64,000 nt of DNA. It comes from Amphiura filiformis (Eukaryota; Echinodermata; Ophiuroidea; Amphilepidida; Amphiuridae). A program made the position numbers and the translations under genes. Below, piece by piece: positions 25,201 through 36,750 of this stretch. The stretch spans positions 60,267,991 to 60,331,990 of the forward strand of contig NC_092636.1 in the NCBI RefSeq assembly GCF_039555335.1, written 5' to 3'. The notes beneath the pieces were generated by a model, which did not search any database, was not told the DNA's origin, and saw nothing but the letters and a program-made list of their open reading frames with translations. Position 1 is the stretch's first letter. Every line of letters starts with the position of its first letter.

Positions 25201-28200
25201 CCTAGTCTTGCCCTGCGTACATTCATGGGTTGTATGGCGATCCATGTGTCACTATGTAAATCATACATCTCACATTCATTGTGAATGGCAAATAGACTTC
25301 CACCTCCTGCAAAAAAAACAATCAAAGCCAACAGTTATTTGCATAGGCTAAATGGTTTCTGCTATCATTGTCTCATCCCAAAGAGGTTACATTTGGAGAG
25401 TCCATACTGCCGGCACTGGATTGTTATGCATTTGGACAAAGTGTATCGCCAACGGGTCAAAATTACATGACATTGGCAAATTATACTCCTGTGTTTGCAT
25501 GTGATAGCCACATAGATTGTAACAAACATGACTCAGGAATTGAGCTGTGTCAGAAGAATGACAAGTCAAATTGATCCCGAGGTACATGTACCCCCTGTTC
25601 TACTCGGTAAAGTAAGGTAAATGTTGTGCTGGAGCAGTGATCACAGGCCAAAGTGCCCATCTCTTTTTCCTTCGTGTTTAAGCCAGAATCCTCTTAATTA
25701 ACTTGTTGTTGGGATTTGTCACTCCTCCTGCACACTGTCAATTTGTCTGTAACTGACTGTGTTTACCTTCCCAGTACTACATGTATACTGGTATCCATTT
25801 ATACACCTGGGTGTAGAGAGACAATAGAAATTAAGTATCTTGTCTAAGTCCACAGCACAATGGCACCGCTGGGGTTTGAACCCAGAACCTTTCCATCATG
25901 AGACTGCATGTTACTTTGCATTACTACACATGTCCACTTCATTAACAACAAACAAACATGGCGCAATCTGTACTCTCCTATACTAGTCCCTTTGAAATTT
26001 ACATGCCAACTCAGGCATGTGGCAGTTAGTCACTAAGTTTGTCTGTCTGAAACAGAGAAATGGAATAACTTCAAAATGTCAATCCAAAAACAACTCTAGC
26101 ATGCCCACTTTGTTACCTAGAGTGTTACACCTACCAATTGAGAATAGCCTTGGTACCAGGCCAACAGGTTGCCTTAGTTGTGTTTGTGTAGAAACCATTG
26201 ATCCCCTCTGTTCTGGTAGTAGATGGTATCTCATGGCCAATATTAGCATGTCTTTGCACTCATTACATTTATGTACTAGATTGTTTCTCTCAACGCGATT
26301 GACGAGAAACTCACGCTGAAGAAGTGCCAGGCGAACATGCTTCAACAACTGTGAAACAAGAAAGGCAAGCAATTATTATATGAAATCAAAATAAATGTTG
26401 GGATTTATATAGGGCCATTTCAATTTTGTCAAAAAGCTTTACATTTGTGCATAATTTTGGGAGATATTATACCATGAGGCTGTAAACAGCAACAGCACCT
26501 GTTTAACTACCCCTAACAGCTCCCCATTATATAACTGGGTGGCATGTAACAAGTAAGATAAACTGTCTTACCCAAGCACGCAACACGTTGGCCCACCCTG
26601 ACAACATTCTAACCCGCAATATGGTGAAAATTAAGTTAAATGTGATGCGATCAAGCAAAATCAGTCGGAACTTGGAAATATTAATTTTTGAGTTACTTAT
26701 AGGATATAGTAAATAGCATTTACAAAGCTGCATTTTGCAGAGAACCCCATTGAAATTGAACAACCAGTTCCAACGATATGTGCAATTAACGAGTTTCCAA
26801 AACAAGAGGAAACAAAAGGAAATATTTCCTTTCTTTGGCTATATCTCAAAATCAATATTTCCGAGTTCCGACTGATTTTGCTTGATCGCATCACAAATAA
26901 TATAACCAAGCATAATTCTTTCTACAAGAGCAAGTGCAAAATACACATCATTCTTACCTTTGCAATGAAATCTGTGCGGTTATTCTCATCATACTGCACC
27001 CATAACATAATGGCACTGAAGACATCCTCCTCAGATATTATGTTCAGCTGTTCATTAGATACCAGAGCTTCCACCTACATGGTTACAATTAAGAATTATA
27101 CACAGAATGAGATTTTGTACAATCAGGGGTTGATTTCACAAAGAGTTGTGATGCTTCATAAGTCCTGTAATCTACCGTAACTCCAAACCCATCTTAAAAA
27201 CCATCCCACCACTAGATTATCTTCCGATCCATTTAAACTTAAAATTCAACGTTGCAAAACAGAAGCGCACATGACTTTTTATTTTAATCGCATTGTGCAG
27301 CTTTGGAATCAGCTGCCTTTGTCTACAAGGACAGCCGGTTCCTTTGCTTCCTTCAAATCCGAGGTGGTTGAATTTCTGAATTCTCATTTTTCTCAAAATT
27401 TTTGTTCTTTGAAAACATGCTCTTGGAGCTCTTACTGCAGATGCTCAAATTGCAGGCTTATTTAATTTGGGATGGGGCTGTATGTTTTTGTTTTTTTGTG
27501 TTTTGTTTCATAATTTGTTTTCAAAAATCAAAAGGTGGGATGGTCCTAGAGGTGATTTTGCACCTGTTTGTCCCATTCTTTTTGCTGGCATTTTATTCTA
27601 TTTACCTTGTCTTAATTAGTATCTGCAATATTTATATATAATATATTTTGTAATTGTATATGAGCCAGTGATGAAGCATAATAAATAAAATAAATAAATA
27701 AATAAAATAAAACTAATATATAGCGGGAAATTTTCACAGGAGTTTAATTTTCACGCTTTTTGCGGTCGAACAGGCAGCCACAAATTTTTAAACCCACAAA
27801 AATATTTATTACACAATTACTTAATATAGTACTTATAATGTGAATATACAGTATTTGGAAAAGCAAATTAAATACCCACTAAAATATCCAAAATGAATAA
27901 ATTAATAAATAAATCCCATACAGTTTAACATATAAATCCTATTTACAATGGGTTTGGAATTACGATGGGTTACAACATACAATGCATCACAACTGATAGC
28001 GCCCAGGTACACCATCCATAAAAGCTGTTCTTTACTCTGTGTATGATGCACCATTCTAACAGGAGTGACATACATGTAGTTCAAGTGCTCCTAGTGAGAT
28101 TTTATGATAACAAATTGCTGCGTAACACTATAAATATTATTATAAAAATAACAATGACAATGAACAAATATATGTCGGTAAAAATAACCTGTTCTTCATT

Positions 28201-31200
28201 GTTTTCACAGTAGTATAGTCTTGTTATATTCTGCATTAAAATAATGGAAAGTAGAAGAATACAATCAAAACTGGCAGATTCATAAGTTACAACAGCATCC
28301 TGCAAACTAATGACATATCTAATGGAGAAGAATCGTTTCAAACAACACTTGAAAAAGTATCGGACATAAGAAATGTTAGTGTAGCAGTTTTATACTAAAG
28401 CTAGATTTTAGCATTTAATTCATCTACTATTGCAAGGTTTGTCACACAGTATAGAGAGTAAGAAGACAATTAAATCAACATCTATGCACTTTTAAATCTA
28501 ATAGAATAATGGGAAAAACACAAAGATTTTGGTGTAAATGTACATCATGATATTGCCATCCATGTTATTTATTTTGTTTCGACTAACTAATTATATCCAA
28601 AGTGGGATTAGTCAAAATTGCTGAGGTGATGTTACAGGTATTCAATTTAAGACATACTTTTACTGTTTATGCAATACTTTGGTCCTTCAACTAATAAATG
28701 GAAAGGAAATCTGAAGTAGAAGTAGGTATTAGATATTGTAGCAGAGCTAAACACTGATAATATGTGACATGATCAATGGGAATGAGTCACATGGTCGAAA
28801 ATGAGGTTTACATATGTTATAAAGAGGACAATTAGAGCTTTCAGAAACTGAAAACCCCATGTTGATATGACTTTTCTTTGCAAAGTTACGTCAATTTATC
28901 AATCGCTGAAAACAATATAAAACAAAAGAATTTTAACACTTTCTTTGCCAATATCTCAAAATCAATATTAGTGACATCCGACTCATTTCCCTTGATCGTG
29001 TCACATATACATATAATGTTCTCTTTATTCAAATTTATTTGAGGGGGTCGAAATACAAAGGATATTTGCATACAAGGGTATCAGAGACAGCTTGCCATTC
29101 ACTTCTGGGGGTTGAACCTCCCACCCCCAATAAAGACCACACTGTATGCCAATACATGTACCTTTACACCAAATAATTCATACCTCTTCTACTGGTAGCT
29201 GAAGAAACTCTTCAGAACGCACCACTAAGTTGAAATTCTGCAGCACAAACTGCTGTGAACACTGCTCCAATGCAAAGCAGCCATGTGTGTCGGCAAATCG
29301 CCTGATCCCCAGACAGTTGGATGGGTCAAGTTGGCCTAGCAGAAATTTACAGCAGGCATCGCGGACACTGTTAAGCTGCAGCACACTAGCGGCTGGTAGC
29401 AGCTCCTATTGTAGGGGTAGTATCAGTTCAGTATAGCAAAGGATGCAAGTTGTGTTAAGATAAAAATGTTAGCATGTATGATGTTAATAAAGCATTTTAT
29501 TATTAATAGGTTATGAAGAGATTTTGGTGATACTATTGTGGGAATGATGTCTTGTTACATCTAGTTCAACGACAAGATGATTCCAAATGTTGTGCAAATT
29601 AATATTACGGCCCATACAAATGAACCCCATAATAAATTTTCCCCAATGTAGAGATTCACTGCCTTTGACCATGTGTGCAAAATACTAGTTCTTTGAGTCA
29701 ACGCACACAAAATAATACTGCGCCCACTGGTGCATGCACTGACATCACTGTCAAAAGGAAGTCATATGGAATAAGCAATGTAAGTATTTAGTCTCCATTT
29801 GAAAATGGAAATCTCCAAACAAGCTTGATGAGAGCCAGACTGGTAAAAGGTAGTATAAGGCCAAAAAAAAAAAGTTTGTCTCAAAGCTCAGGAGAAATTT
29901 AAAAACAAATGTGAAATGCGATTTTTTTTTTTTATTCCCGACTTTTTTCATGGTATTTTGAGAAAAAAGTCTGATCTTCGCCGATTTTTTTCTGGAAAAA
30001 ACTATTAAAAAAATAAAATTTTGAAATAAAAAAATTTCCGATTTGTTTTTTGTCAAATCGTGGATTTTACAAATGCTTGTGCTGCAAGCTTTGAGACGAA
30101 CCTTTTTTTTTTTTGGCCTAAACACTCAATTTTTATTTTGGTAGACGGCAGTGATTGGTGGCCATATTTGAAAATATGACCCAGTTCAGAGGGGATGATT
30201 AGGAACTAACTGGGTCTTTTATGAACCAATTTTGCACAAAAAGGAAGCTTTAGAGAACAGAAGCCTGGGGAAAATTCATGTTTTTCATATAAAACAAAAA
30301 ATTAAAACAAAATTAATGAATTACAGCACATATTTTTCATTTTAATGCTGAGGAGTTTGTTTGGAATAATTGAAGGGAAAACTTTGTTTTCTCTCCAATT
30401 TTTCCAAACAAACTCCTCAGCATACTAGGCCAATTATGACCTTATGGTCATAATTGTAAACAAGGCTCTCACCATTCCTTACTTCTGCTGTGGGTAATGA
30501 AATCATTATAAATGAGTAAATAATGCTGTTAAAAATTGTGAGAATTAACTCACAATGACTGTGTTAGTCATGATTGGATAATAATTAGTACTGCATGGTT
30601 AAGTAACAAGTAATTCTAATCATTATTATTTGCACAAGCCAAGGAACGTTTAGTTTTGTATGCTACATTTCAGTGAGTCTCATCATAGGTTGTTAATCAT
30701 TTGAATTAACTAAGTTAATCAAGGCAATATCAAGTAGACCACTCTAAACAGCAGCGAGGTTTGTCAGCTAATGAGCATGTTAAGTTAATTCTATATGATT
30801 AAAGTGGATAATTATTGCATTTATGATCACATTCCTTTAGTTTCACTTTAATCCTGGTTACAGGTACCAATGGTTGGAAGATGATCATAGATACAATATA
30901 GTGAGTTAAAATTAGAAGTCTAGTTTGGTGTAAGACCAATGTATTTTTACAGTATATATGACATATGATGACATCACTCATGGGAATAGTGTACTCCTGC
31001 AAACTTTGATATCAATGGATACTTGTGTGTGGTCTGCTTACATGCAATGCTCAAGTTACCATTCAGGAATATGCCTTTCTTAAAAACAAATAGCTTGCAT
31101 AACTTTAGTCCCCATGAGTGACAATTCAAGTAGAAGTTTGAATGCAAGTGGTGAAAGTGCTCAATAACAAAGCGCTTGTAACATTCTTGCATTCAACTAT

Positions 31201-34200
31201 TGATACATGAAGTCAGCGGCCTACTATTAAATTCTCTGCAAAAGACACAAATCTGATCGTATAAAAGTGACATGAGCTGATCCATTTAGACTGAAGACAA
31301 CAATAATAAATTGAGATATAGGAAACAATAATGAGGAGCAAAACAAATTGTTAAAAATCAGCAAATCGATATAGAAAATATTCATATCTTTGCAACGAAG
31401 TATGCCAGGGTCTTACAAATTTCAAAATCACTAAGCTTAGGTAATGAGCAAGTTAATAATGGTAATAACTCAATTTTCAAATTTCCAACTTCGGTCTGAA
31501 TGGATCAGATTTGGTCACAAATGACATTGGATGGAGTCACTTCAAAAACACAAGTCTTTTTTTCCATGTGCTGGCAGAACCTCATACTAACCATCATATA
31601 AAAATGAATAATATATATCATGATGATTCTTTACACTTGCTGCAACAGGTTATTAAAATCTTGAATTTTTATGGATATGAGTCCATTGATCTGTAGCTAT
31701 TCCTTGGTCGGTACGGCACCTGTTGCTACTTACCTGGACATTCCTCTCACCAATGGTAATCTCAGAGGTGTAGGCAAACATTACTAATTGTTCCACAGCA
31801 TCAGATGATATATCATGGAGTCGAACCTCAGATTGGTGACTCTCTTGCATGTCAGCTGTAAGCATTGATAGAGTAATAGAAATGTGTGTGTTAATTTTGA
31901 CATTAGTTTTAGTTCTTGTTCTACAAGATTGATATGAAGTTACACCTATTGTTTATGCCCTGGCATACATGTATAATGGGTATAAATTGTGATAAGTATA
32001 TATTATGTAAGTAAGGTTGAGTGACTGCTTATATGAAATGTACAGTCAACCTATTCATGAAGCTCCCTTGGCCATGTGATTTAACTTGTCTCCCAAACCT
32101 GGTACTGATTTGATTCTCTGATGGGATCACTTCCCTGATTTCTTAAAAAATTGTTCATGCAAACTGATAAAATCTATGACAATATTTGGAGTATATACTT
32201 CATTCTTAGTCAGTGGGAGTGGTCTAGTTCGTAGACACACTTTTGATTGGACAATTGCAAGATTTTGGGTGCCGTTTATCAGGCCGTAGACGACCCCACG
32301 TCATCATGCGTCTTGATAATGCCTTACACGCTTGTAGAGGTGCGCGTATGTATTGCGCTGTAATGCGTGAGACTAGTGCGGAATACGTGACGCGCTAGCA
32401 GTACGCGCAACAGAATACGTGAAGTTGTAAACAAGTTTCGTTCATTTTATAATGAGGGAGTTTTTATGATGGTAACTTAGTTTTTGCATTAAAAAATTGT
32501 TTACAGTTATTAAAATAATATTTAACTGACTAAGAATGAGAATAAGCGATAGGAATTTTTTTTGCCTATCCTCTACCTATGATAGGCGACAGGCAGGTCA
32601 ATATTTTTATCGTAGTGGATACGCCTGCGCCGGCATCCACTACGATAAAAATATTGGACCTGCCTGTCGCTCTATCACACGGTAGAGGATAGGCAAAATA
32701 AAAATTCTATCGCTTATTCTCTAAGTCTTGTTTGGCATGGACCTGCTAAGATTGTCAACCATGGGCTTTACCAGAATTAGCAGGAGGAAGCGACTGTCTG
32801 AAGATGAACATATTAATTTATATTAAAGGTCATGGATTATTCACAAAAACACCGGAGAGGATAAATGCCAGTTTGTGAGCATGAACTAAAGGACAAACTT
32901 CAGGTGTGAGGGGTGCAAGGTGGTGGGAAGGCAGTAAGGGGTACTGGGTTTATGCATATATGTTTATACCACTGCTGCCAACAAATGGAGAGGATTAGAG
33001 CATCATCCTATACAATTACAGGAGTGACACAAGTAAACAAAAAAAAAGCAAATAAATAAAATTGTTCAACTGTTTATCTAAATTTGCAGTTTCCACGGTA
33101 ATGCAAATTACAATATTTCAAAGGTTATTCTCATCAACCAAATATTTTGTATTCACTTTTTACAGCAAAACCATTGAAGCATTGATCATGGTGATTGAAA
33201 AGGATTAAATATTTCAAACTGTGAAGAATTTAAATTGATAAATGCTGGTTTGTATTGCCTGTTTTCTGCATGAACGAGCAGGGAAAAGAATAAAAAGGTT
33301 GATAAATATAAAGCAAAAATACCATGTGGTATTTGTGCAGGTATTACTAGTATATGAGTGAAATATATTATCTAGACATTGTACTACTTTTCTACAGTTT
33401 GAGAGAAACAAAAATGTGCAATCTACCCAAAAGCCCATAAAAGATTGTTTTTCTTGACTTCAACCAGCCCAGTGTACACATAAAATCAGGCATGAAAATG
33501 TTTTAGCGTTTTTATCCACCATGTTTTCTTGTTTTGGAGTTTTTTGTTTTGGGGGTGGTGGTGTTTATTTTATGTATCATTTCCTGTGGCTTTAGAGGGC
33601 TCCTTTCAACCCCCTCCGATGCTTTGCCCCTGGACCCAGGGGCTCTTAAGCAAACCTCTGGATCACCGGCATTGGTCAACATGTTTCATTGAGTTTTTTT
33701 CAAGACCAGTTTTCATGCCTGTAAAATACAACATTACCAGACAAAATTTATTTGCAATTATATAATTTTCCCCAGGAATTTTCCGTGGGGACTGGGGAGG
33801 TTAGGGTGCCATGAAAAATGCAAGCTCAAGTCTAGTTTACTTGCATGTTTCCAAGGTCAATCACTTACATGTGACTGATAATTAGGACGTAAACAAAATG
33901 AGACACCAATGTCAATGATAAGAATCTGTTGTGCAAGAGAGGCTGGGGCATTGCCAGTAGTGTTTATAAAATCATAAACCTCACCTCAAACACTTATACT
34001 AAATCATTTTTTTACCATGTGGCAGTGACGTTAGCACATTGATGGCAACTGTTTTGTGCGTACATCTATACGGCATCTTTAAGTGCGTATGTGCACGCCA
34101 GATCTTTTAGCGATTTAGCGATTTGTAGCTGCACCCAATGAAATGCGCACTGACGTCACTGCCACATCAAAGTGGAAGATGGTATATACTGCATAAACAT

Positions 34201-34479
34201 ACCTGTAAACATAGCATGGAAATATGGACTGCATGATGCCAACACCAGCTTGTGTGCAATAATCTCCTTCTTACCAACTCTCAGAGTAATGTCACACAGC
34301 AACCCTTGGTGGCGCATTCTATTCATTGCCATGAACGCATCGCTGAGATGATGCGATGCCGAATGAGTGAAGAAAGCCTCTGTTTGTTTGGTGCTGCCAG
34401 GAGATGGGAGAGTGAGAGGGCTGAGAGGAGCGAAGAATCTAGCCCCTCCACCTCCTATCTGTACAGTTAACAGATCCAT
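22030..34479 (-). CDS. klhl17: Kelch-like protein 17 (actinfilin) orthologue, nine coding exons
   Basis: The exons join in frame to 607 codons plus stop: 34203-34479, 31734-31855, 29184-29405, 26958-27074, 26135-26348, 25162-25306, 24134-24390, 22792-23047 and 22030-22243. All internal junctions are GT-AG with matching phase. Domains in order are BTB (about residues 50-155, with HKLVLASCSPYFHAMFT), BACK (about 160-262, with LDPSNCLGIRRFAD) and six kelch blades (about 310-600, with the diglycine and spaced Trp of each blade). The family forms CUL3 ubiquitin ligases; KLHL17 in mammals binds F-actin in neurons. GGGSLFAIH, RRSCVGIA and RRSTHD in matching blades favour KLHL17 over KLHL20, KLHL12 or KLHL2/3. 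Length is close to the human protein (about 640). The start is the first ATG in the open frame of exon 1; an upstream exon is possible. Confidence 0.93.
22610..22780 (+). mobile_element. LINE fragment (CR1/Rex-like) in klhl17 intron 8
   Basis: The plus strand encodes HLDYCNSL and, after a frame change, a LVVNRKHSLQPLLKSLQWH-like run. This is the end of a reverse transcriptase domain in CR1/Rex-type LINEs. It is short and decayed, antisense to the host gene. Confidence 0.65.
22792..23047 (-). CDS. klhl17: klhl17 exon 8: kelch blades 4-5
   Basis: Begins GGGGTTAT after CTTCCAG. It encodes YAIGGYDGTAHLSSVERYD, then GGNDGATCLNSAECYNPE, and ends AGAAG/GTATGT, phase 2. Confidence 0.95.
23486..23715. 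mobile_element. MITE, AAAGTTTGTTCGG family, copy in klhl17
   Basis: Inverted ends AAAGTTTGTTC with TATATAAGGCGGAAA (TATATAAGGTGGAAA on the right) just inside. A second copy in the opposite orientation lies in a cdk11 intron at 60867-61094. The interior is rich in GCGTAAGC-like CpG words. Confidence 0.85.
24134..24390 (-). CDS. klhl17: klhl17 exon 7: kelch blades 2-3
   Basis: Begins GTATGACGG after TTTGCAG. It contains MGTRRSCVGIAILDGLLYA and VERYDPLTNQW and ends GTTG/GTATGT, phase 1. Confidence 0.95.
24743..25017. mobile_element. MITE with GGCGACGAAAAAAG ends
   Basis: Inverted ends share GGCGACGAAAAAAGAAA and GTTCTACGGGC. The flanks are TTA and TCA, close to a Harbinger-type TWA duplication. 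It lies in klhl17 intron 6. Confidence 0.8.
25162..25306 (-). CDS. klhl17: klhl17 exon 6: kelch blade 1
   Basis: Acceptor TTTGCAG, donor GGAGG/GTAAGT, phase 1 to phase 2. GGGSLFAIHNECEMYD and MNVRRARLGVAALY match the characteristic first blade of KLHL17. Confidence 0.93.
25775..25935. mobile_element. Possible SINE fragment, copy 1
   Basis: Contains ACACCTGGGTGTAGAGAGAC, AAGTATCTTGTCTAAG and GGGGTTTGAACCCAGAAC. The last resembles a tRNA B-box region. A related copy is at 58800-58955. No poly-A or tandem tail was seen. Confidence 0.55.
26135..26348 (-). CDS. klhl17: klhl17 exon 5: BACK end and linker
   Basis: Encodes LLKHVRLALLQREFLVNRVE and a YHLLPEQRGSM run, then a linker to the propeller. 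It starts after TTTCACAG and ends ATTG/GTAGGT, phase 1. The next exon completes the first kelch diglycine. Confidence 0.92.
26641..26895. mobile_element. MITE, TGTGATGCGATCAAGC family
   Basis: Inverted ends TGTGATGCGATCAAGCAAAA frame 255 bases, with ATATCTCAAAATCAATATT in the right arm. Related copies are at 28761-29008 and 50481-50739, with a probable relative at 31276-31510. Confidence 0.8.
26958..27074 (-). CDS. klhl17: klhl17 exon 4: BACK domain
   Basis: 39 codons, phase 0 at both ends, encoding SEEDVFSAIMLWVQYDE in the usual BACK position. Acceptor ATGTAG, donor AAAG/GTAAGA. Confidence 0.92.
27190..27712 (+). mobile_element. LINE 3' end (CR1/Rex-like) with A-rich tail
   Basis: The plus strand encodes FNRIVQLWNQLPLSTRTAGS and FASFKSEVVEFLNSHF, the conserved C-terminus of CR1/Rex-type LINE polymerases. 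About 200 bases of 3' untranslated sequence and an AAATAAAATAAATA tail follow. It is 5'-truncated, as usual for LINEs, and lies in klhl17 intron 3, antisense to the gene. Confidence 0.85.
28761..29008. mobile_element. MITE, TATGTGA family copy
   Basis: Left end TATGTGACATGATCAA, right end CTTGATCGTGTCACATA. It shares ATATCTCAAAATCAATATTA with the copies at 26641-26895 and 50481-50739. Lies in klhl17 intron 3. Confidence 0.75.
29184..29405 (-). CDS. klhl17: klhl17 exon 3: BTB end and BACK start
   Basis: 74 codons, phase 0 at both ends. It contains LLPAASVLQLNSVRDACC followed by QLDPSNCLGIRRFADTHGC and ends at LPVEE. The LDPSNCLGIR run is a hallmark of the start of BACK. Confidence 0.95.
29859..30118. 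mobile_element. MITE with GGCC ends, TAA target duplication
   Basis: Inverted ends GGCCAAAAAAAAAA lead into GTCTCAAAGC (GTCTCAAAGCT on the far side). TAA flanks both sides, fitting PIF/Harbinger. It lies in klhl17 intron 2. Confidence 0.85.
30345..30423. repeat. Short hairpin
   Basis: ATGCTGAGGAGTTTGTTTGG and its reverse complement are separated by about 39 bases. No target duplication found. Lies in klhl17 intron 2. Confidence 0.8.
31276..31510. repeat. Possible MITE with CTGATCCATT ends
   Basis: CTGATCCATTTAGACTGAAG on the left is mirrored by CTTCGGTCTGAATGGATCAG on the right. It may be a diverged member of the TATGTGA family. Lies in klhl17 intron 2. Confidence 0.6.
31734..31855 (-). CDS. 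klhl17: klhl17 exon 2: BTB middle
   Basis: Begins after TTACAG and ends CCAG/GTAAGT, phase 1 to phase 0. It encodes ADMQESHQSEVRLHDIS and FAYTSEITIGERNVQ, the BTB strand and helices that contact CUL3 in family structures. Confidence 0.92.
32538..32721. mobile_element. Hairpin MITE, GAGAATAAGCGATAGG family, copy 1
   Basis: Two arms of about 85 bases run from GAGAATAAGCGATAGGA inward to CTACGATAAAAATATTGG-type sequence. The loop region is GC-rich. A related copy abuts a cdk11 donor at 52895-53045. Lies in klhl17 intron 1. Confidence 0.85.
33487..33721. mobile_element. MITE with CAGGCATGAAAA ends
   Basis: Short inverted ends CAGGCATGAAAA and TTTTCATGCCTG frame 235 bases. The open frame inside is not credible. 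Lies in klhl17 intron 1. Confidence 0.7.
34015..34168. mobile_element. MITE, GGCAGTGACGT family, next to klhl17 exon 1
   Basis: Inverted ends ATGTGGCAGTGACGT and ACGTCACTGCCACAT frame 154 bases. It ends 34 bases from the exon 1 donor. Related copy at 17207-17418 and a worn one near 29710-29750. Confidence 0.75.
34203..34479 (-). CDS. klhl17: klhl17 exon 1: N-terminus and start of BTB
   Basis: Encodes residues 1-92. The first 40 residues are Gly/Pro/Leu-rich and unlike other family members. HHLSDAFMAMNRMRHQG and CDITLRVG begin the BTB fold. Donor is ACAG/GTATGT, phase 1. The frame stays open upstream without another ATG. Confidence 0.88.
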
Positions 34480-35394
34480 ATTTGACTCAATCTTTGAACC
34501 GTTGTCTCCTTTGAACAGGCTGGTGATGTTACTTTGGAATGTAGAATATTACCTTCTATGGATTGATCATATTTTTTCCAATATAAATAGTGCAGATTCT
34601 AAACTACAGCTGTACTAGTTGTAGGTAGCATATACTGTTGACTGCATTCACATTTTTAGAATTTTTCTGCAGCTTGAGCTTTGTCCTGTGAAGAATTCAA
34701 ACAAAATAGAGGAAAATGCAATAATAAGATTATCATACTACGCTTATTATAAGGTTCAATGCTACTTCTCCAGACTTCAACTTAAGGTTGGTCTTAACCC
34801 TGGCATTATGGAAATTTTTTGGCCTCAAAATAACTAAATTGTTATTTGTGACACAACCTGGTCCAAAGGTGGCAATTTTGTAATTGAGATAAAGGCAAAA
34901 ATATAGAGTAAAAAAATATACATCACAAAACATCCGAACTTCAGAGCCCAGTACGCTATACCTAATGTTTGTATTTATAACTTAAGGTAATAAATTCAGT
35001 AACTCAATTTTCAAAAATGCCTCCTTTGGCCTTCATGGACCAGATCATGTCACATATAAAAGTATATATATTTAGAATGACACAACACAAATCCATCTGT
35101 GACGTCAATTTTTAATGCTCAGATTGGGCAAAAATAAATTTTTAATGCTCAGTTTGGGGAAAAATAAACAAAACACACACTTTAAAGCATTTTTTACTCT
35201 TTTTTGATAAATATTTTTCAAAATTAGTCATAAGTAAAAAAATATTTAAAAAATAAACAAAAACAAAACATTTCCTAGACATTCCTATCTAGTTTTTGAA
35301 ATTTAAAATGGACAACAAACTTTCTAAACAAATGTCACAAAGTATTATTTCATACTTTGGCAAAGAATAAAAAAATTAAAATTTGACAGAAATT
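34480..35394. other. Upstream region of klhl17, no gene seen
   Basis: No exon or promoter motif can be supported. A 30-base unit containing TTTTTAATGCTCAG is repeated twice near 35108-35165. Any 5' untranslated exon or promoter would have to lie here or beyond the DIRS element. Confidence 0.5.
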
Positions 35395-35721
35395 AGTCCA
35401 AAACAGAAATGTTTTGTAGACTCATAACCGGAGCGATCTTACCTTTCCGATGTTGATTAAGATACTTCTTGCATCGATCCCGAGATGCGGAAAAAACCAA
35501 TAGTCATTTTGTCCCACATAAATGAATAAATAACAAAAAACCTGATCCCCGGTGGACTCACCCAACTTGGTGACGTCACACCAGATCATCATCCCTTATC
35601 CGACTTGGGATCCCCTACTCGGACCAAACTTGTAGGGGGTGGCCGGGGTCCGGGAATAATCAACATCGGAAAGGTAAGATCGCTCCGGTTATGAGTCTAC
35701 AAAACATTTCTGTTTTGGACT
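35395..35721. mobile_element. Foldback derivative of DIRS termini
   Basis: The ends (AGTCCAAAACAGAAAT on the left, mirrored on the right) and the next 45 bases are inverted copies. From about 35417 to 35620 the left arm matches the reverse complement of the right terminus of the DIRS element (42700-42929), sharing TCGATCCCGAGATGCGG. It abuts the DIRS element head to head. Confidence 0.75.
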
Positions 35722-36093
35722 AGACTCAGTACACCGGACGATCTTACCATTTCCGATGTTGATTAAGATACTTCTTGCATCAACATCTGAAAGATCGATC
35801 TAGCAAGTAACCGACGGATGGAGGTACAAGATTGGTCAGCATCTGATCAGGGATCGGGAGCGGGTAACAATGGTTTTCGCGAGGTCAGAAAATATTTTCC
35901 CCCAACGGTCGGGAAAACAAAAAAGACCACGCGATCACAGACATAAACCTCCTTACTTATTAAGTTTGGTGGTTAAGAATAGAAACACTGGTTCTTACCA
36001 TGCTGAGTATTCTGTATAGTCTGAAAACCTGGTACCCGTACACCACCGTATTATGATCGCCCGAACAATGTCCTGGTAACCTCCCGCCCGTCT

Positions 36094-36750
36094 CTAATTA
36101 CTAACGTAAACGGAAGTAAATCGTAGAGAAGGGCGAAGGTGGCTTCCGGGACACCGCCTGCTAGATCTCCTCAAGGGACAACCGAACGGTATACCCAAGA
36201 TGATGAGACGAGTGGGCCGTGGGACACGAAACCTTCGCGATCGCCCGGACTCCACCAACACGTGGACCAGCCCTTGCGACAGCGGCTGGACCGAAAGGCT
36301 CTGTAAGGGTGATGAAATATGGTCGTGAGTCCCTCGCAAGGCTTGTGTTCGGAAGAAAAAGTGCTGCAGCGCCCTATCGGACACCCCAGCCTATCTTCGG
36401 CTTCAGACGAACCTTGCCCAACTTTGGGGATGGAGAGGGACGAATGTCGGTATGCACCGCGCCCGTTCGTAGCCACGAGAACAGAGCGCCGAAACAGTGT
36501 CGCTCCAGTGTTTGTGAACACGGAAGCCAACTTCGAGACCATGTGCAACTCAGCACCGCCGTCCCGAAGCCAACGCCAAACGGAAAGCCATCTTGAGAGT
36601 TACGTATTTAAGCGTCGCTTTTGACGGAGGCTCAAAAGGGTGACCCTTAAAGTAATCTAAGACTGTGTTGGGATCCCTTAGGAGGATCACTTTCCTTTTC
36701 GGCGGACACTCGTTGAACATACCGTCGAGGCGTAGACGCCGTACACTGAG
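36094..36750 (-). pseudogene. DIRS tyrosine recombinase, C-terminal core
   Basis: Minus-strand frames read HMVSKLASVFTNTGATLFRR, then ALQHFFFRTQALRGTHDH, then FVSHGPLVSSSW, with frameshifts between them. These belong to the catalytic half of DIRS tyrosine recombinases, where the HxxR and late Tyr lie. The remaining residues cannot be assigned safely because the frame is broken. Confidence 0.75.

Noticed and set aside
25870..25890. tRNA gene
   Set aside because: Only a B-box-like word is present; no cloverleaf or A box at the right distance.
36219..36624. Plus-strand frames in the recombinase region
   Set aside because: Shadows of the minus-strand DIRS recombinase; the GC-rich sequence opens several frames at once.
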